A program made the position numbers and the translations under genes. From contig CM025849.1 of NCBI GenBank assembly GCA_003952965.2, positions 967,576 to 1,031,575 on the forward strand: a DNA stretch of 64,000 nt. Direction: 5' to 3'. Below are positions 37,001 through 47,931 of the stretch, piece after piece. Under the pieces are notes generated by a model. It did not search any database, had not been told where the DNA came from, and saw only the letters and a program-made list of their open reading frames with translations. Each line of letters begins with the position of its first letter. Position 1 is the stretch's first letter. Origin of the DNA: Morella rubra. Taxonomy: Eukaryota > Streptophyta > Magnoliopsida > Fagales > Myricaceae.

Positions 37001-39076
37001 ATGTTTTTTCAGCAATTTTATTGTGTACTAATCTTGTTCTTGCATCACATGGTAACTTCTCTGATGTCTTATCATGTTATGTACAATTTCTGCGTAGACA
37101 TACAAGCATTTACTTTCGTAACTTTCAACCTATAAGCATTACATGCAACAATTGTTGGTTCTGGCTATGTTGAACAACTGCAGATTACAATGTGGTAAGA
37201 AAAAAACATCCTCTTCCTTTAAGCTGCAATGAAAATTATAAAATAGTTGACCTTTTAAAAGCCATAACATATGTATGTTTTCTAGGAGTATATATTTCCT
37301 CCGGGACATGGATGCAGTTCATTGCCAATGTTAATGCTTCTTCTTTTACAACTTCCTACGTTAGCCTGTATTGAAAAGCTTTTCTCGTTGATTTCCCACT
37401 TACTGGATTAAGGCGTCATAAGTCTCTTCATAGTCAAGTGTAAATTCTTGATTTTTGCTAATTCATTGCTTCGATACTATGGCCTAGGATTGATTCTTTT
37501 GGCCGAGGCACAATCGCAAAGCAAGAATCACAGGTCGCTGAAGCAAGGGAGCTGGCATATGGTGCTTTTAAGTTTTTTTCTTAAAAAAAAATTAAAAAAA
37601 AGCAATAATTCGGCGTATTGGAGGCAAAAAGCAGGAATGTCTTGTTGCTTATACTATGCATTAGGGAGTAACATAATATCTCGGACGAACCTGTGGGTTA
37701 CTGGCTACGAAAAAAACAGGGGATGCTGTATGAAAAACACCTTGGCATCCTTCAACAATGGGATCAAAGCATCCTTCTTCCAGCAAATCTGCTTTGAATA
37801 ACTGAAGTCTTTCCTTAGCTCCATCAAGTGCAAGTAAATGCTCTGTTTTCTTTGGATCATCTGTGGAATATATATGCAAAAAATTCCATCTATAATGCGA
37901 ACTGCTAAGTTAGTAATATCAAGCATAGCACCAAAAATACATGAGAATTAAAGAAACAAAAAAAAGAGGGGCAAACTTCAAATCCAATACAAGGGTGAGC
38001 AATTACCAGGTACATCAACTGTTACATAATGTATAAGATGGAACTATGCTAAGATGACTGAACTATCAATCTCAAGATGACAGGTCAAAGATTCACCAGA
38101 TAAATTTTGTAAGAGGTAACATGTTTACGCCCCCTACTGCTCGTATTTGTGTGCACAAATTCACTTCGAATAACATGATAAGCAACTTACAGGATAAAAA
38201 GGGATATCGTAAAAACTGGATGAAGGAATGACAAGCCTCCTAGGGTACCATTTTCCATGGTTAATATACGCAGACAATTTGTTTCTAGAAGTAAAGAGGG
38301 TTGGTTCTTTAACGATAATTTGTAGGAAAGTGCATATTGAATAGGTTTTTACATTTTTGTTTTCAATTTGTAGGGGGTCCGTTTAAGCCTCACCCACCCA
38401 TCCTTTCCTACTTAAATTCAGTTAGTAGAATAAACGAAAACTCATAGTGCTAAAAGACACAGGTGAGTTTTTACATTTTGTTGTTACTAAGCAGGATCAC
38501 AATTACGAAATAGCCTTATAGCCTTGTTTTCTCCTCTTTCTTTCCCGAACCTCGTTCACCACATTCACTCTCTAATAACAGAGGTCTGGTGCTTTTAACA
38601 GTTTGGTTGTGTTCCTTGCACACCCCAGAAACAAACGGTACTTATATTTTCTACTTTTTTTCCTGCTAGACAGGGTTTACTTGTCAAAACCATATGAATA
38701 CAAAGCTCCTCTCAAAAGCCAAGAACCTTAACAGTAAAAGAAATGACAAGAAAACGTCATAAGTTGGAATTAAAAAGTAGCTGAAGCAAGACTTATCAAA
38801 CCCGGATTCAAATTACGCCAAGACATGGTCACGAACTGTGGCTTTAACATTCCAAAAGAAAAAAAGTGACACAAATAGAGGAGGGGAGAGTGGAGAAAGC
38901 TGACTTGGGTCACGAACTGTGGCTTTGACAGTATACCCACGTCGGAGCAGGAGGTTCACCAGCCATGATGCTACGTAACCTGAACCTCCAGTCACGCACA
39001 CCACCTTCTCTGTTCCACTCATCCTCTCTCTTTCTCCAGTCATGCACACCACCTTCTCCTTCTCTGCTCCACTCAT
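34020..39076 (-). pseudogene. Extended SDR, phenylacetaldehyde reductase / CCR-like, copy A (one frameshift)
   Basis: NADPH-dependent reductases of this family reduce aldehydes or ketones in plant phenylpropanoid and volatile pathways. Exons: 38905-39022 (or from 39076), 37691-37860, 36687-36878, 36021-36182, 34957-35143, 34020-34164. The frame would encode about 324 aa. Visible motifs are [12 protein letters not shown] (Rossmann, about residues 10-21), [16 protein letters not shown], the ITASMASV serine region and NWYALSK (Y163, K167). It lacks the NWYCYGK signature of true cinnamoyl-CoA reductase and resembles tomato PAR or tetraketide-pyrone-reductase-like enzymes. Exon 4 is 162 bp where B and C have 163. 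One base is missing just after the YxxxK motif (near 36153), which shifts the frame. Two in-frame Met codons exist because the first 18 codons are an imperfect duplicate of the next. A single-base assembly error could also explain the frameshift. Confidence 0.85.
35147..35170. repeat. (GA)n microsatellite forming the intron-4 pyrimidine tract of SDR copy A
   Basis: About ten GA units abut the exon-5 acceptor. On the coding strand the CT repeat is the polypyrimidine tract. Copy B has the same arrangement, slightly shorter, at about 49058-49077. Confidence 0.85.
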
Positions 39077-39785
39077 CCTAATAGGCTCAGATTGTGTTCA
39101 AAACCAAGCAATTTGATCGAAGATGATATTTGCTATGAACCTCCTCTATTCTTTGTAGAAATAGTGTAAGATCTGTAAGGTTTTCTGTTAAGATCTATGG
39201 GTTTTTCGAGGAAGCCAGGCCAAGTTGGCAAGAAGTTGCGAAGTTTACGTGCGTAAAAGTGAAAATTGAGGACTATGGTGAGTATTTTAAACTCTAAGTA
39301 CGTAACAAAACCTCAATACAAACTTTTCCTAACACTCCTAGAGGGAAATTACACATAAGAAACGGACATATCTACAGACTACTACGTCCACTATCATCAC
39401 ATTCACCCACTACCTCCACTCCTATTCTACCGAACAGGACATTCACAGAAAACAATTTCAACGTTATTTGCAAAATCAACTGAAACAAATACTTGACTAT
39501 TTCAAAGCAACTAATGAAGCCCATATCCAATCAACTTAACTCCAACTCACTGCCATTCAGCACAACCCGTAGCAATATTGTTCCAACGAGCATAAGCAAT
39601 TTTATGGGTTAAATACTCCGCACGTCTCTGGTTAAAACTTTTTCTAGAAAGGTCTTGCTTGACTTTGTCCTGCCGCGGCGAACTTTTTCGCGTCGTTAAA
39701 CTTTTTCGAATACATTCACGATCGCCCCATAATATATTAGATAGGAAAACATATACCGTCTACAAGGATTGGTGGCGCCGCCAAC
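39077..39785. promoter_or_regulatory. 5' flank of SDR copy A
   Basis: The sequence upstream of the start is partly shared with the flanks of copies B (about 52966-53130) and C (about 62169-62375), for example CTGGTTAAAACTT and GACTTTGTCCTGCCGCGG. A more degraded stretch follows in A, with an extra about 500 bp (39116-39620) not seen in the other flanks. No clear TATA box could be assigned. Confidence 0.5.
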
Positions 39786-40914
39786 TTTTTTTTTTTTTAT
39801 TCAAGCTGAACATATAGGTAAGTGCCTCAAAAGGATAGGAAACATATACCGTAGCTAGACACAGCAAAAATAAAAACAAACGCCAAACTAAGGGGGATCA
39901 GACCCCTCAAACACCCAAGGAAGACGCTGGAAGTGCCCACAAAACTCGGGAAAGCATCCCTCTCTACCATAGGAAGCAGCCCATTGAGCAGGAGAATGTG
40001 CAGCCACATACGCATTCCTAGGAGAAAAGGAACATCTAAACCTTGGAGACTCTGCAAACAGAGCTCTAATCTTGGAAATAATGGGTTCAATCACCCGGGG
40101 GCAATCTGCCAAATCTCTGACAACGGCGTCCACAACAACTGAAGAATCCCCTTCAAAGAGAACATCAGACCAAAGTGCACGACAAGCCACCTGAACACCC
40201 AACAACATCGCCTCTGCTTCACCCACCGGAGGATCAACAGTAGAAAGTTTCTTGGTTTCTGTATGAATGATGGTACCCAAAAAGTCCCAGCAAACACACG
40301 CAGCCATAGCAAAGGAAGGTCTAATCGCCACATCAACATTGATCTTAATACTCCCTCGCGGTGGAGGGAGCCAGCCAATAGCTCGACATTGGGAATTAGC
40401 TCTCCTAGCAACCACATGTTGCTGAGTAATGCGTCTGAGCTTATCCAACAATGCAGGGATCTCAGAAGGGGGCTTGCCATGAACAATACGGTTGCGTTCA
40501 AACCAAATAACATTCAACGCATTAGCTGCGCATAAAGTTGGAAATGGTGCCTCTCTTCCACAGGAATATCAATAAGAGCAGGATCAATATTAACAGAGAT
40601 CCAATGGACAATAGGATAAGGAAACAAAACGATCAATCGTTAATGGCCATGGAGCTTCTCGCCGAAGAACGTAGTTCACCTTACATTCAAGAAATAGATG
40701 ATTCATAGATTCCAGATGAGTGGCACAGAAAGGGCAGACACTAGTCTCCAAAACAACTTGGTGGAGGGCTAGGTCAACACGTGAACGAGTTAGCAAAATA
40801 TTTCACGCTATCTTCCATAACAATAATTTCAAGCGGGCATGAAGTTTGAGTTTCCATAGCAATTTCCACTTGTGCATGGGCAGTGGATCCGGGCTTCATC
40901 AGAGGGATGTAACA
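39786..40914 (-). mobile_element. 5'-truncated non-LTR retrotransposon (LINE) with zinc-knuckle and RNase H domains
   Basis: On the minus strand, 40590-40796 encodes a zf-RVT motif (CPFC...ESMNHLFLEC) and 39888-40517 encodes a plant RVT_3-type RNase H. The acidic residues stand in INVDVAIR, VGEAEAMLLG and FEGDSSVVV. The two parts are in different frames, so at least one frameshift separates them. The reverse transcriptase and endonuclease regions are missing. A T run on the plus strand at about 39786-39799 is the poly(A) tail. GCCAACTT on the left and GGCAACTT on the right resemble a target duplication. The uninterrupted target is seen near copy B (about 53128-53160). Inserted in the spacer right of SDR copy A. 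Confidence 0.85.
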
Positions 40915-41220
40915 AGGCAACTTAACTGTTTTTTTTTGGACTTCGCAAACAGAACCCAGTCATAGCCAATGGCATGCCGCTACGTGGCCTGTCCCTTCCT
41001 CTCTCCCAGCCGAAGCCACGCAACCACAAAAAATTTGCAGCGTCACTGTCCACGTCAACTATTCAATCGAAACGGCACCCACAGGTTGCACACCTCCTTC
41101 CCTTATATTCCCAGCTCCACCTCTCTGCATACCATTACTTCACAGCTTGTGCGCACCTATCTCTTTCTATTTTAAGGCCTTGACTTTTGTGTTTGTGGTC
41201 ATGGTTGCCTGCTCAATCCT

Positions 41221-41319
41221 ATGGCTTCTGAACCTCAGAGATTTCTTCAATGTCTTGAGAGGCTGGTGAGGAACCCTGACCTCTCTCTGTTCACATTAAT
41301 ATTGGGCTTTGGCACCTAG
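41221..41319 (+). other. Short conserved ORF block (MASEPQRFLQCL...), probable 5' fragment of a gene
   Basis: A 32-codon frame starts MASEPQRFLQCLERLVRNP. It follows a promoter-like block with TTATATTCCC about 125 bp upstream, and stops at the border of the hAT insertion. It recurs in R2 (43559-43660), and in a changed form with shifted frame at about 53441. I do not recognise the family. It may be the first exon of a gene whose rest was lost. Confidence 0.35.
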
Positions 41320-41326
41320 AGAAGTA

Positions 41327-41991
41327 GTAGCGGAATCAGGACTCAAGTTGAGGAAGATAAATTTTTAAGGTGAAATGACAAATTTTTTTTCTTCTATTTA
41401 ATGCAAAAAATATCTTAGAATTAAAATATCAATATAATTTCGTTCATGCAATGTCAAATGTTTGCTTGCAATGATGGAACAGGAATTTATCTTTAGGGGG
41501 CAAAATAATATTATGATGCTTATTTTTATTTTTATATTATATGCTTTACTATACGTACTTAAAATGAAAAATTTTGTATAAATACAATTAGATCATGAAA
41601 ATATTCTCCACAGGTTCTCAAATAAATATAATGTAGTAATACCAAAAAGCTTAAAAATATTAAAAGAGGAGAAAACATTCATATTCTCTATTTTAAAAAT
41701 AAATATATTTTTAACTTCCAGCTATTCAAAAGTTAGAGTTTTAAGAAAAATTCTACTCAGATTTTTTTTAGTCATTATCAAATGTGTTTTTAAATTTGTC
41801 CAAACTAGAATGATATTTATTGTTAAATATTCAAGGAAAAATCAAATTCCTAAAAGGCAACATTTTGAAAATTTTGGGGGGCAAGAATATATTTTGTCAA
41901 AAAATAGCATATGGGCAAAGGGGAGGGGATAATTTTCAAAATCTTAGGGGGCGGTGGCTCCCCTTGCCACCCCCCTCCCTCAGCCACCGTG
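41327..41991. mobile_element. Non-autonomous hAT-like transposon, R1 copy
   Basis: A perfect 8-bp duplication GAGAAGTA (41319-41326 and 41992-41999) flanks 665 bp, as hAT elements produce. The ends GTAGCGGAATCAGG and, reversed, CACGGTGGCTGAGGGAGG are imperfect relatives of the common plant hAT terminus CAGTGGCGGA..CAGG. No transposase is present. The third copy of the locus, near 53550, keeps the empty site. Confidence 0.75.
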
Positions 41992-42199
41992 GAGAAGTAG
42001 GGATGTCTTTGAGCATTGATTGATTAGGCAATTGTCTAAGACCCCAACTCTTTATTTTACTTAATATTTAATAAGCCCTTATTTTAACTTAACAAAAGAA
42101 AACACAAGTCTCCAAAATTTTATAGGTCCCACTAACTCATAGGTGATACGAGAATTTGAGATTAAGTTGAATACTATATACCAAATGCAAGTATTATTT

Positions 42200-42800
42200 A
42201 AGGGGCGTTGATTAGCGAGTCAAATACAAAACTTTGGTTACATCTCAAAACGCAAGAGACAATAATTATCTTAGAACTGCCTGATCTAACATCCCAAATC
42301 AACTAATCATATTTCAAGCGCTTCAAGCTTGCATAAAGATTGGAAGATTGGCCTTCCATTCCGCAGATTCAATACCAGGAATATATAAGGCAGGATCAAT
42401 GGATTAACAGAGATCCAATTCATCACAATAGGGCATAAGGAAACTGTTTTTTTTTGGACTTCGTTAATGGCCAGAACCTTCTCATAGCCAATGGCGTAGT
42501 TCACTACTTACATTCAAGAAATAGATGATTCATAGATTCCAGATGAGTGGCAATTTGCATCACTTTCCACGTAGTCTCCAAAACAACTTGGTGGAACGGC
42601 TAGGTCAACACGTGAACGAGTATATCAAAATATTTCACCACCTCTTCATATAACACTAATCACAGCTTGGCATGAGCACCTTTATCTTTTCTATAGCAAT
42701 TTGCCACTTGTTGCATTGCAGTGGATCCGGGCTTCATCAGAGCTAGCAATCTAATCGCCACAGGCGGTTAGCTCGACACTCTCAGCAGTTGCTTTTCTGA
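42200..42800. other. Mosaic sequence, apparent merge of two neighbouring repeats
   Basis: Order-preserving scraps of the LINE 5' end (40600-40880), of the promoter-like block (40925-41160) and of the NTF2-like 3' flank (44650-45120) alternate here. For example AATTTGCATCACTTTCCACGT joins directly to AGTCTCCAAAACAAC. No gene is encoded. See findings. Confidence 0.6.
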
Positions 42801-42930
42801 GCTTAAACAATGCAGGGATCTTTGCCATGAACAATACGGTTGCGTTCAAACCAAATAACATTCAACGCATTAGCTGCGCATAAAGTTGGAAATGGTGCCC
42901 TCTTCTACAGGAATATCAATAAGAGCAGGA

Positions 42931-44697
42931 TCAATGAGATCCAATGGACAATAGGATAAGAAACAAAACGATCAATCTTAATGGCCATGGAGCTTCTCGC
43001 CGAAGAACGTAGTTCACCTTACATTCAAGAAATAGATGATTCATAGATTCCAGATGAGTGGCACAGAAAGGGCAGACACTAGTCTCCAAAACAACTTGGT
43101 GGAGGGCTAGGTCAACACGTGAACGAGTTAGCAAAATATTTCACGCTATCTTCCATAACAATAATTTCAAGCGGGCATGAAGTTTGAGTTTCCATAGCAA
43201 TTTCCACTTGTGCATGGGCAGTGGATCCGGGCTTCATCAGAGGGATGTAACAAGGCAACTTAACTGTTTTTTTTTGGACTTCGCAAACAGAACCCAGTCA
43301 TAGCCAATGGCATGCCGCTACGTGGCCTGTCCCTTCCTCTCTCCCAGCCGAAGCCACGCAACCACAAAAAATTTGCAGCGTCACTGTCCACGTCAACTAT
43401 TCAATCGAAACGGCACCCACAGGTTGCACACCTCCTTCCCTTATATTCCCAGCTCCACCTCTCTGCATACCATTACTTCACAGCTTGTGCGCACCTATCT
43501 CTTTCTATTTTAAGGCCTTGACTTTTGTGTTTGTGGTCATGGTTGCCTGCTCAATCCTATGGCTTCTGAACCTCAGAGATTTCTTCAATGTCTTGAGAGG
43601 CTGGTGAGGAACCCTGACCTCTCTCTGTTCACACCCTTAATATTGGGTTTCGGCACCTAGAGAAGTAGTAGCGGAATCAGGACTCAAGTTGAGGAAGATA
43701 AATTTTTAAGGTGAAATGACAAATTTTTTTTCTTCTATTTAATGCAAAAAATATCTTAGAATTAAAATATCAATATAATTTCGTTCATGCAATGTCAAAT
43801 GTTTGCTTGCAATGATGGAACTAGGAATTTATCTTTAGGGGGCCAAAATAATATTATGATGCTTATTTTTATTTTTATATTATATGCTTTACTATACGTA
43901 CTTAAAATACGAAAAAGTTTTGTATAAATACAATTTAGATCATGAAAAATATTCTCAAAAGTTAAGAATATATAGCACAGGTTTATATTAGTTAAAAATT
44001 GAGTATGCTAGAGATAATACAAATAAATATAATGTAGGGATAATACAAAAGTAGATATAAATAAATACAAAAAGCTTAAAAATATTAAAAGAGGAGAAAA
44101 CATTCATATTCTCTATTTTTAAAAATAAATATATTTTTTTAAATTCAGAAAATTGTACTATTCAAAAGTTAGAGTTTTAAGAAAAATTCTAGAATTTTGG
44201 AAATTTAAGTTGAATCTCAGATTTTTTTTAGTCTTATATATCAAATGTGTTTTTAAATTTTGTCCAAACTAAAGTGATAGTTTATTGTTAAATATTCAAG
44301 GACAAAATGTATATTTCAAATTCCTAAAAGGCTAAAAAATAGTTTGAGGGGACATTTTTGAAAATTTTGGGGGGGCCAAGAATATATTTTGTCAAAAAAT
44401 AGCATATGGGCAAAGGGGAGGGGATAATTTTCAAAATCTTAGGGGGCGGTGGCTCCCCTTGCCACCCCCCTCCCTCAGCCACCGTGGAGAAGTAGGGATG
44501 TCTTTGAGCATTGATTGATTAGGCAATTGTCTAAGACCCCAACTCTTTATTTTACTTAATATTTAATAAGCCCTTATTTTAACTTAACAAAAGAAAACAC
44601 AAGTCTCCAAAATTTTATAGGCTCCCACTAACTCATAGGTGATACTGAGAATTTGAGATTAAGTTGAATACTATATACCAAATGCAAGTATTATTTA
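42931..44697. repeat. Direct repeat R2 (partner 40590-42199)
   Basis: It carries the zf-RVT LINE fragment on the minus strand (42931-43134), the promoter-like block, the short ORF at 43559-43660 and the longer hAT copy. Its LINE RNase H part is nearly all missing; only scraps remain at 42750-42900. Confidence 0.9.
43668..44486. mobile_element. Non-autonomous hAT-like transposon, R2 copy
   Basis: It is 819 bp and flanked by GAGAAGTA at 43660-43667 and 44487-44494. It is the same insertion as in R1, inherited by duplication, but about 150 bp longer because R1 lacks scattered segments. The interior is AT rich and non-coding. Confidence 0.75.
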
Positions 44698-45205
44698 TAG
44701 AATATTATTAATAATACCGGTAACGGTTGTTTTTGTAGACGGAAAATTTTCAAAACTAAAATTAAAAAAAATATTAAATAGATTAGCTATAATATCAATT
44801 AAAAATGATTTATTGTCAAATCTTGAATACAAAACTTTGATAATAAATTTACATCTCAAAACGCAAGAGACAATAATTATCTTAGAGACTGCCTGACGAG
44901 AAGAGTCTACCCACAAGAACAAGGACTCCCAAATCAAGTATCTACTACCCGAGGCGACAAAATCATCCCCATCAACCCCTTTACCCAAGTTATGGTGGTG
45001 ATTGATAGCGCTTCAAGCTTGGATTCCCTGCTGCGCACAACCAGGTAGCAGGTACAAGATGCCTGTTGAAGAACATAGAAGAGGTGGCCAAGAAGGGAGA
45101 CGAGGAAGTTCCATTCCGCAGATAAATCACCACAGAAAGAGATCAAATATTAGAACCTCGTAGAACATCTCAAGGCGATATCACGACTAAAAGCACACGG
45201 CATAC

Positions 45206-45709
45206 CTAGCCTCCATGAAACACCAACCTTCAGTCCGTCATGCAATGTCGGTTTCACAACCAATTCAACATTATTTCCCAAGAATGTAATCAGAGCAGAG
45301 AAAAAGTTCAATATGACTTGCTGCAAGAAAGAAATGTCAAGCACATTTGTTTTGATCATGTGTTCCAAAAGTGATGCTTCAGACCGAATGAATTTCAGCA
45401 AGCACAAAAAAACCAGCCTGTCTAATGTGTACCATGTTTCCTTGAAAGGGTTGGAAAAACAAGAACAAATTGCAGATGCATGCGTCGGCATTCATCACCA
45501 ATTATATCAGATAATTCATTGATGTTTATGTTCTTGATTGCGGCATAAAGCTTGAGGACTGTCTCCAGAGCCCGGTGATCTTCCCCTCCTGATCCTGAGC
45601 GTTTTGCATCAACTGGCACTAGAGCTAAGCTTGTGCGCCTGGTTGAGATGCTGCTATATATACACCGAAGGTTGGTCTGAAGTCGGAGACCGAATATCAC
45701 CAAGAACAT
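45206..45709 (-). pseudogene. NTF2-like (SnoaL-fold) protein pseudogene, copy 1
   Basis: Exon 1 (45433-45709) encodes DAKRSGSGGEDHRALETVLKLYAAIKN...ELSDIIGDECR. Exon 2 (45206-45320) encodes QVILNFFSALITFLGNNVEL, then KPTLHDGLKVGVSWRL. This order of motifs is that of plant NTF2-like proteins with a CICNFF...FQGK segment. A 4-bp GCAT duplication after DECR (about 45478) shifts the frame: exon 1 is 277 bp, and 273 would keep phase. After the shift the other frame reads CICNLFLFFQPFQGN. The rest of the gene is not recognisable, although 44934-45146 is open on the same strand. Copy 2 (55096-56969) shares the 4-bp duplication, so the break predates the array duplication. Confidence 0.6.
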
Positions 45710-47931
45710 AACCGTTCTTTGGTGGTTTTCTTCGAGTAGGGGTTAGTGAATCGCTTGCTTGAGAGATGGATGGAAAGGAATGCGAAATTAGTCGATTGCT
45801 GTAGAGAAAAGACCAAGGTCATGCCTACGTCGAGAGAGAATGAAGATGAGTTGGGACCTCATTAGTACTTTCAAGGTAAACGAATGTCTTGAAGAAGCTA
45901 CATAAAAACGGAAAAGTTAGGCAAACGAATCAAACAAACTGGGGCATGCATGCATCGGCCGACGGCAGGAAGCTAAGGATCTTTTTCTTAAATCTCGTGG
46001 AAACCAATTGCACGTGGCCACTTAGGAAAAAAAAAATTGCATGTGGCGGAGCTGAGCTGAGCGAAAACTTTTGCAGGGCCGCAAACTGTTGGTCAGTTTT
46101 TGCGTCTCCTTATTCCCCTCAGTCTCGGCCATGTAAGTTTTTAATTGGCAAATGTGTTGGCGTGGCATCGGCAGCTGGGAGAGAGAAAAAGGACAGCTCA
46201 CGTGACGGCGTGTCCAGAGGTGGAACCAGCGGGGCCCGCCACGGCTGGCTATGCAAATGGTTCATTTTTACTATTATTATTATTATTATTATTTGTGTTG
46301 AAGTTTGGGCAGAAGAATATGTGCTGTTAGGAATCTTTAACTTTGTCTATTCACATTCTTATAAAATCAAAGTTCATTAGTGTTTAATTTACTTGCTTAT
46401 AGAATAACTATTGATGAGAAAAATATAAGGAGTCTCTTATTGAGCTCCTAATATAGTATATAAAGACCTACTAAACTTCAAAAAATCACAAATGAGGAGT
46501 TTACAATTTTAGTTAATTTTGGTAGAGAGTTCTTGAAATGGGAGACGTTGAATTGAAACTAGATTTTAAAGTGGGAGATAAATCAATTTATATAAACTCG
46601 TAGAATTTAATTGCCACATTTCAGTTTTCAGCAATTAATATGACACGTGTATTTTAATATAATTTATTTTTAATATTTTTAATCTTAATTTTTAATATTT
46701 TAATTTTAAGACATTTTTTACATTATATAGTAATTTTTTTTTTTAATCATTTTTCTTAAGAATTTGCCCCTTTAAAATTCATGGTTTCCCCATTGGGCAT
46801 GCCATTGGCCATGAAGTGGCTTCTATTTGCCACATTGAAAAAAAACAATTTGTTAACTGTCGGACCGTTGTAGGTCAAAGTGAACCTTAAGAACCTTTCC
46901 GAGAAAACGTCGAACCATAGAAATTGGCAGAGTATTTAAGACTAATTTTTTTGCCATTATTATTTTTGAATCCCAATTTAATTCTCATGAGTTGTGTAAC
47001 CTTAAGTAAAATTTAGCCCAATCAGAAGACTCAAGGTTCATCTTCAGCAGTTTCAAGTCACTTACCGGGTAAAAATTCTTAATTAATTTTATAAATATAA
47101 TTTGTTTTTAAGAAATATATATCGTTGTAAAATCTGAAGAAGTGCAGTTTTGGATGATGTGCATAAAAGTTATCCTCCATAAATTGGCATTTATTCACTA
47201 GATCTCCAGACGTGATTTTCTTTCACCATAGGAAAGACAATGAGAGAAGGCTTTGCCATTGCCTGGATTCCAATCACACCTTCGAAGGAGCCCAAGTTGA
47301 GTCCTCCACATATTGCTCACTCTATAGAATCAGCCCATAACGAGTCCTCAAAGCAGATCATTTAAATTAATAACTAAAAGATACAAAAGAGAGAAAAAAA
47401 ATTGAAATAAAATCTCTAAGAAGAAAATATATAAAAAATAGAGTGAGTTTATTGATTTCATTGGTATTATATTTCTGATATTCACAGAATATATATATAT
47501 ATATATATATATGGAAGACGATGAATTTACTTATTGATATATATTTCACTGTAAAATGAAGCATGAGATACGTCCGTCAAAACTGAAAGCAAGGAGAACA
47601 CCAAGTGTCCCAAGTAATCCAATCCAAGTTCAGAGAATACCATGGACAATGAGCGTTCAAGAATGGTCAACCATTGGCGGAGTACATGCATGCCTAAAAA
47701 AAAAAAGAGTGCTTTTGCGAGACACATCCAACACATTGAAGTTCTGAAAGAACCGACAAATGGGAGATGAGCAATTTGGGAAGAACAAGTTGGATAGACA
47801 GTTTCCCTTATTAAAGAAACTTCCAACATTAGCAAAACCTAGAGCAAAATAAAGTGCAAATGATGGGAAGGACGACCATAAACAAATTGTACTACTCATT
47901 CCCATGACTTCCCTTTAACAAACCGCATAAT
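45710..47931. other. Spacer between the NTF2-like pseudogene and SDR copy B
   Basis: No gene is seen. An open frame at 45889-46380 is compositionally odd and matches no family I know. A (TTA)n run lies at about 46271-46294. 46380-46760 is very AT rich. An (AT)n run lies at 47489-47513. From about 46865 on, the sequence is repeated at 62793-63790. Confidence 0.6.
46865..47931. repeat. 3' flank of SDR copy B, repeated 3' of copy D (62793-63790)
   Basis: Both stretches begin GACCGTTGTAGGTCAAAG and run collinearly to the last SDR exon. Small indels are scattered throughout. It marks the right-hand part of the tandem unit. Confidence 0.85.

Larger units (their letters stand above)
40590..42199. 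repeat. Direct repeat R1 (partner 42931-44697)
   Basis: R1 and R2 share the LINE 5' end, the GC-rich promoter-like block, the short ORF and the hAT insertion. The offset is 2338 bp at the left, and R2 then grows longer. R1 lacks many small segments (5-60 bp) that R2 has inside the hAT element, while substitutions are few. The duplication happened after both the LINE and the hAT had inserted. Confidence 0.9.

Noticed and set aside
39888-40517. 209-codon open frame that could be read as a host RNase H gene
   Set aside because: The zf-RVT motif directly upstream, the T run at its 3' side and the likely target duplication show it is the 3' part of a LINE.
45889-46380. 163-codon open frame between the NTF2-like pseudogene and SDR copy B
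   Set aside because: It ends in a TTA microsatellite, shows no domain, and its related sequence near 57300 does not keep the frame.
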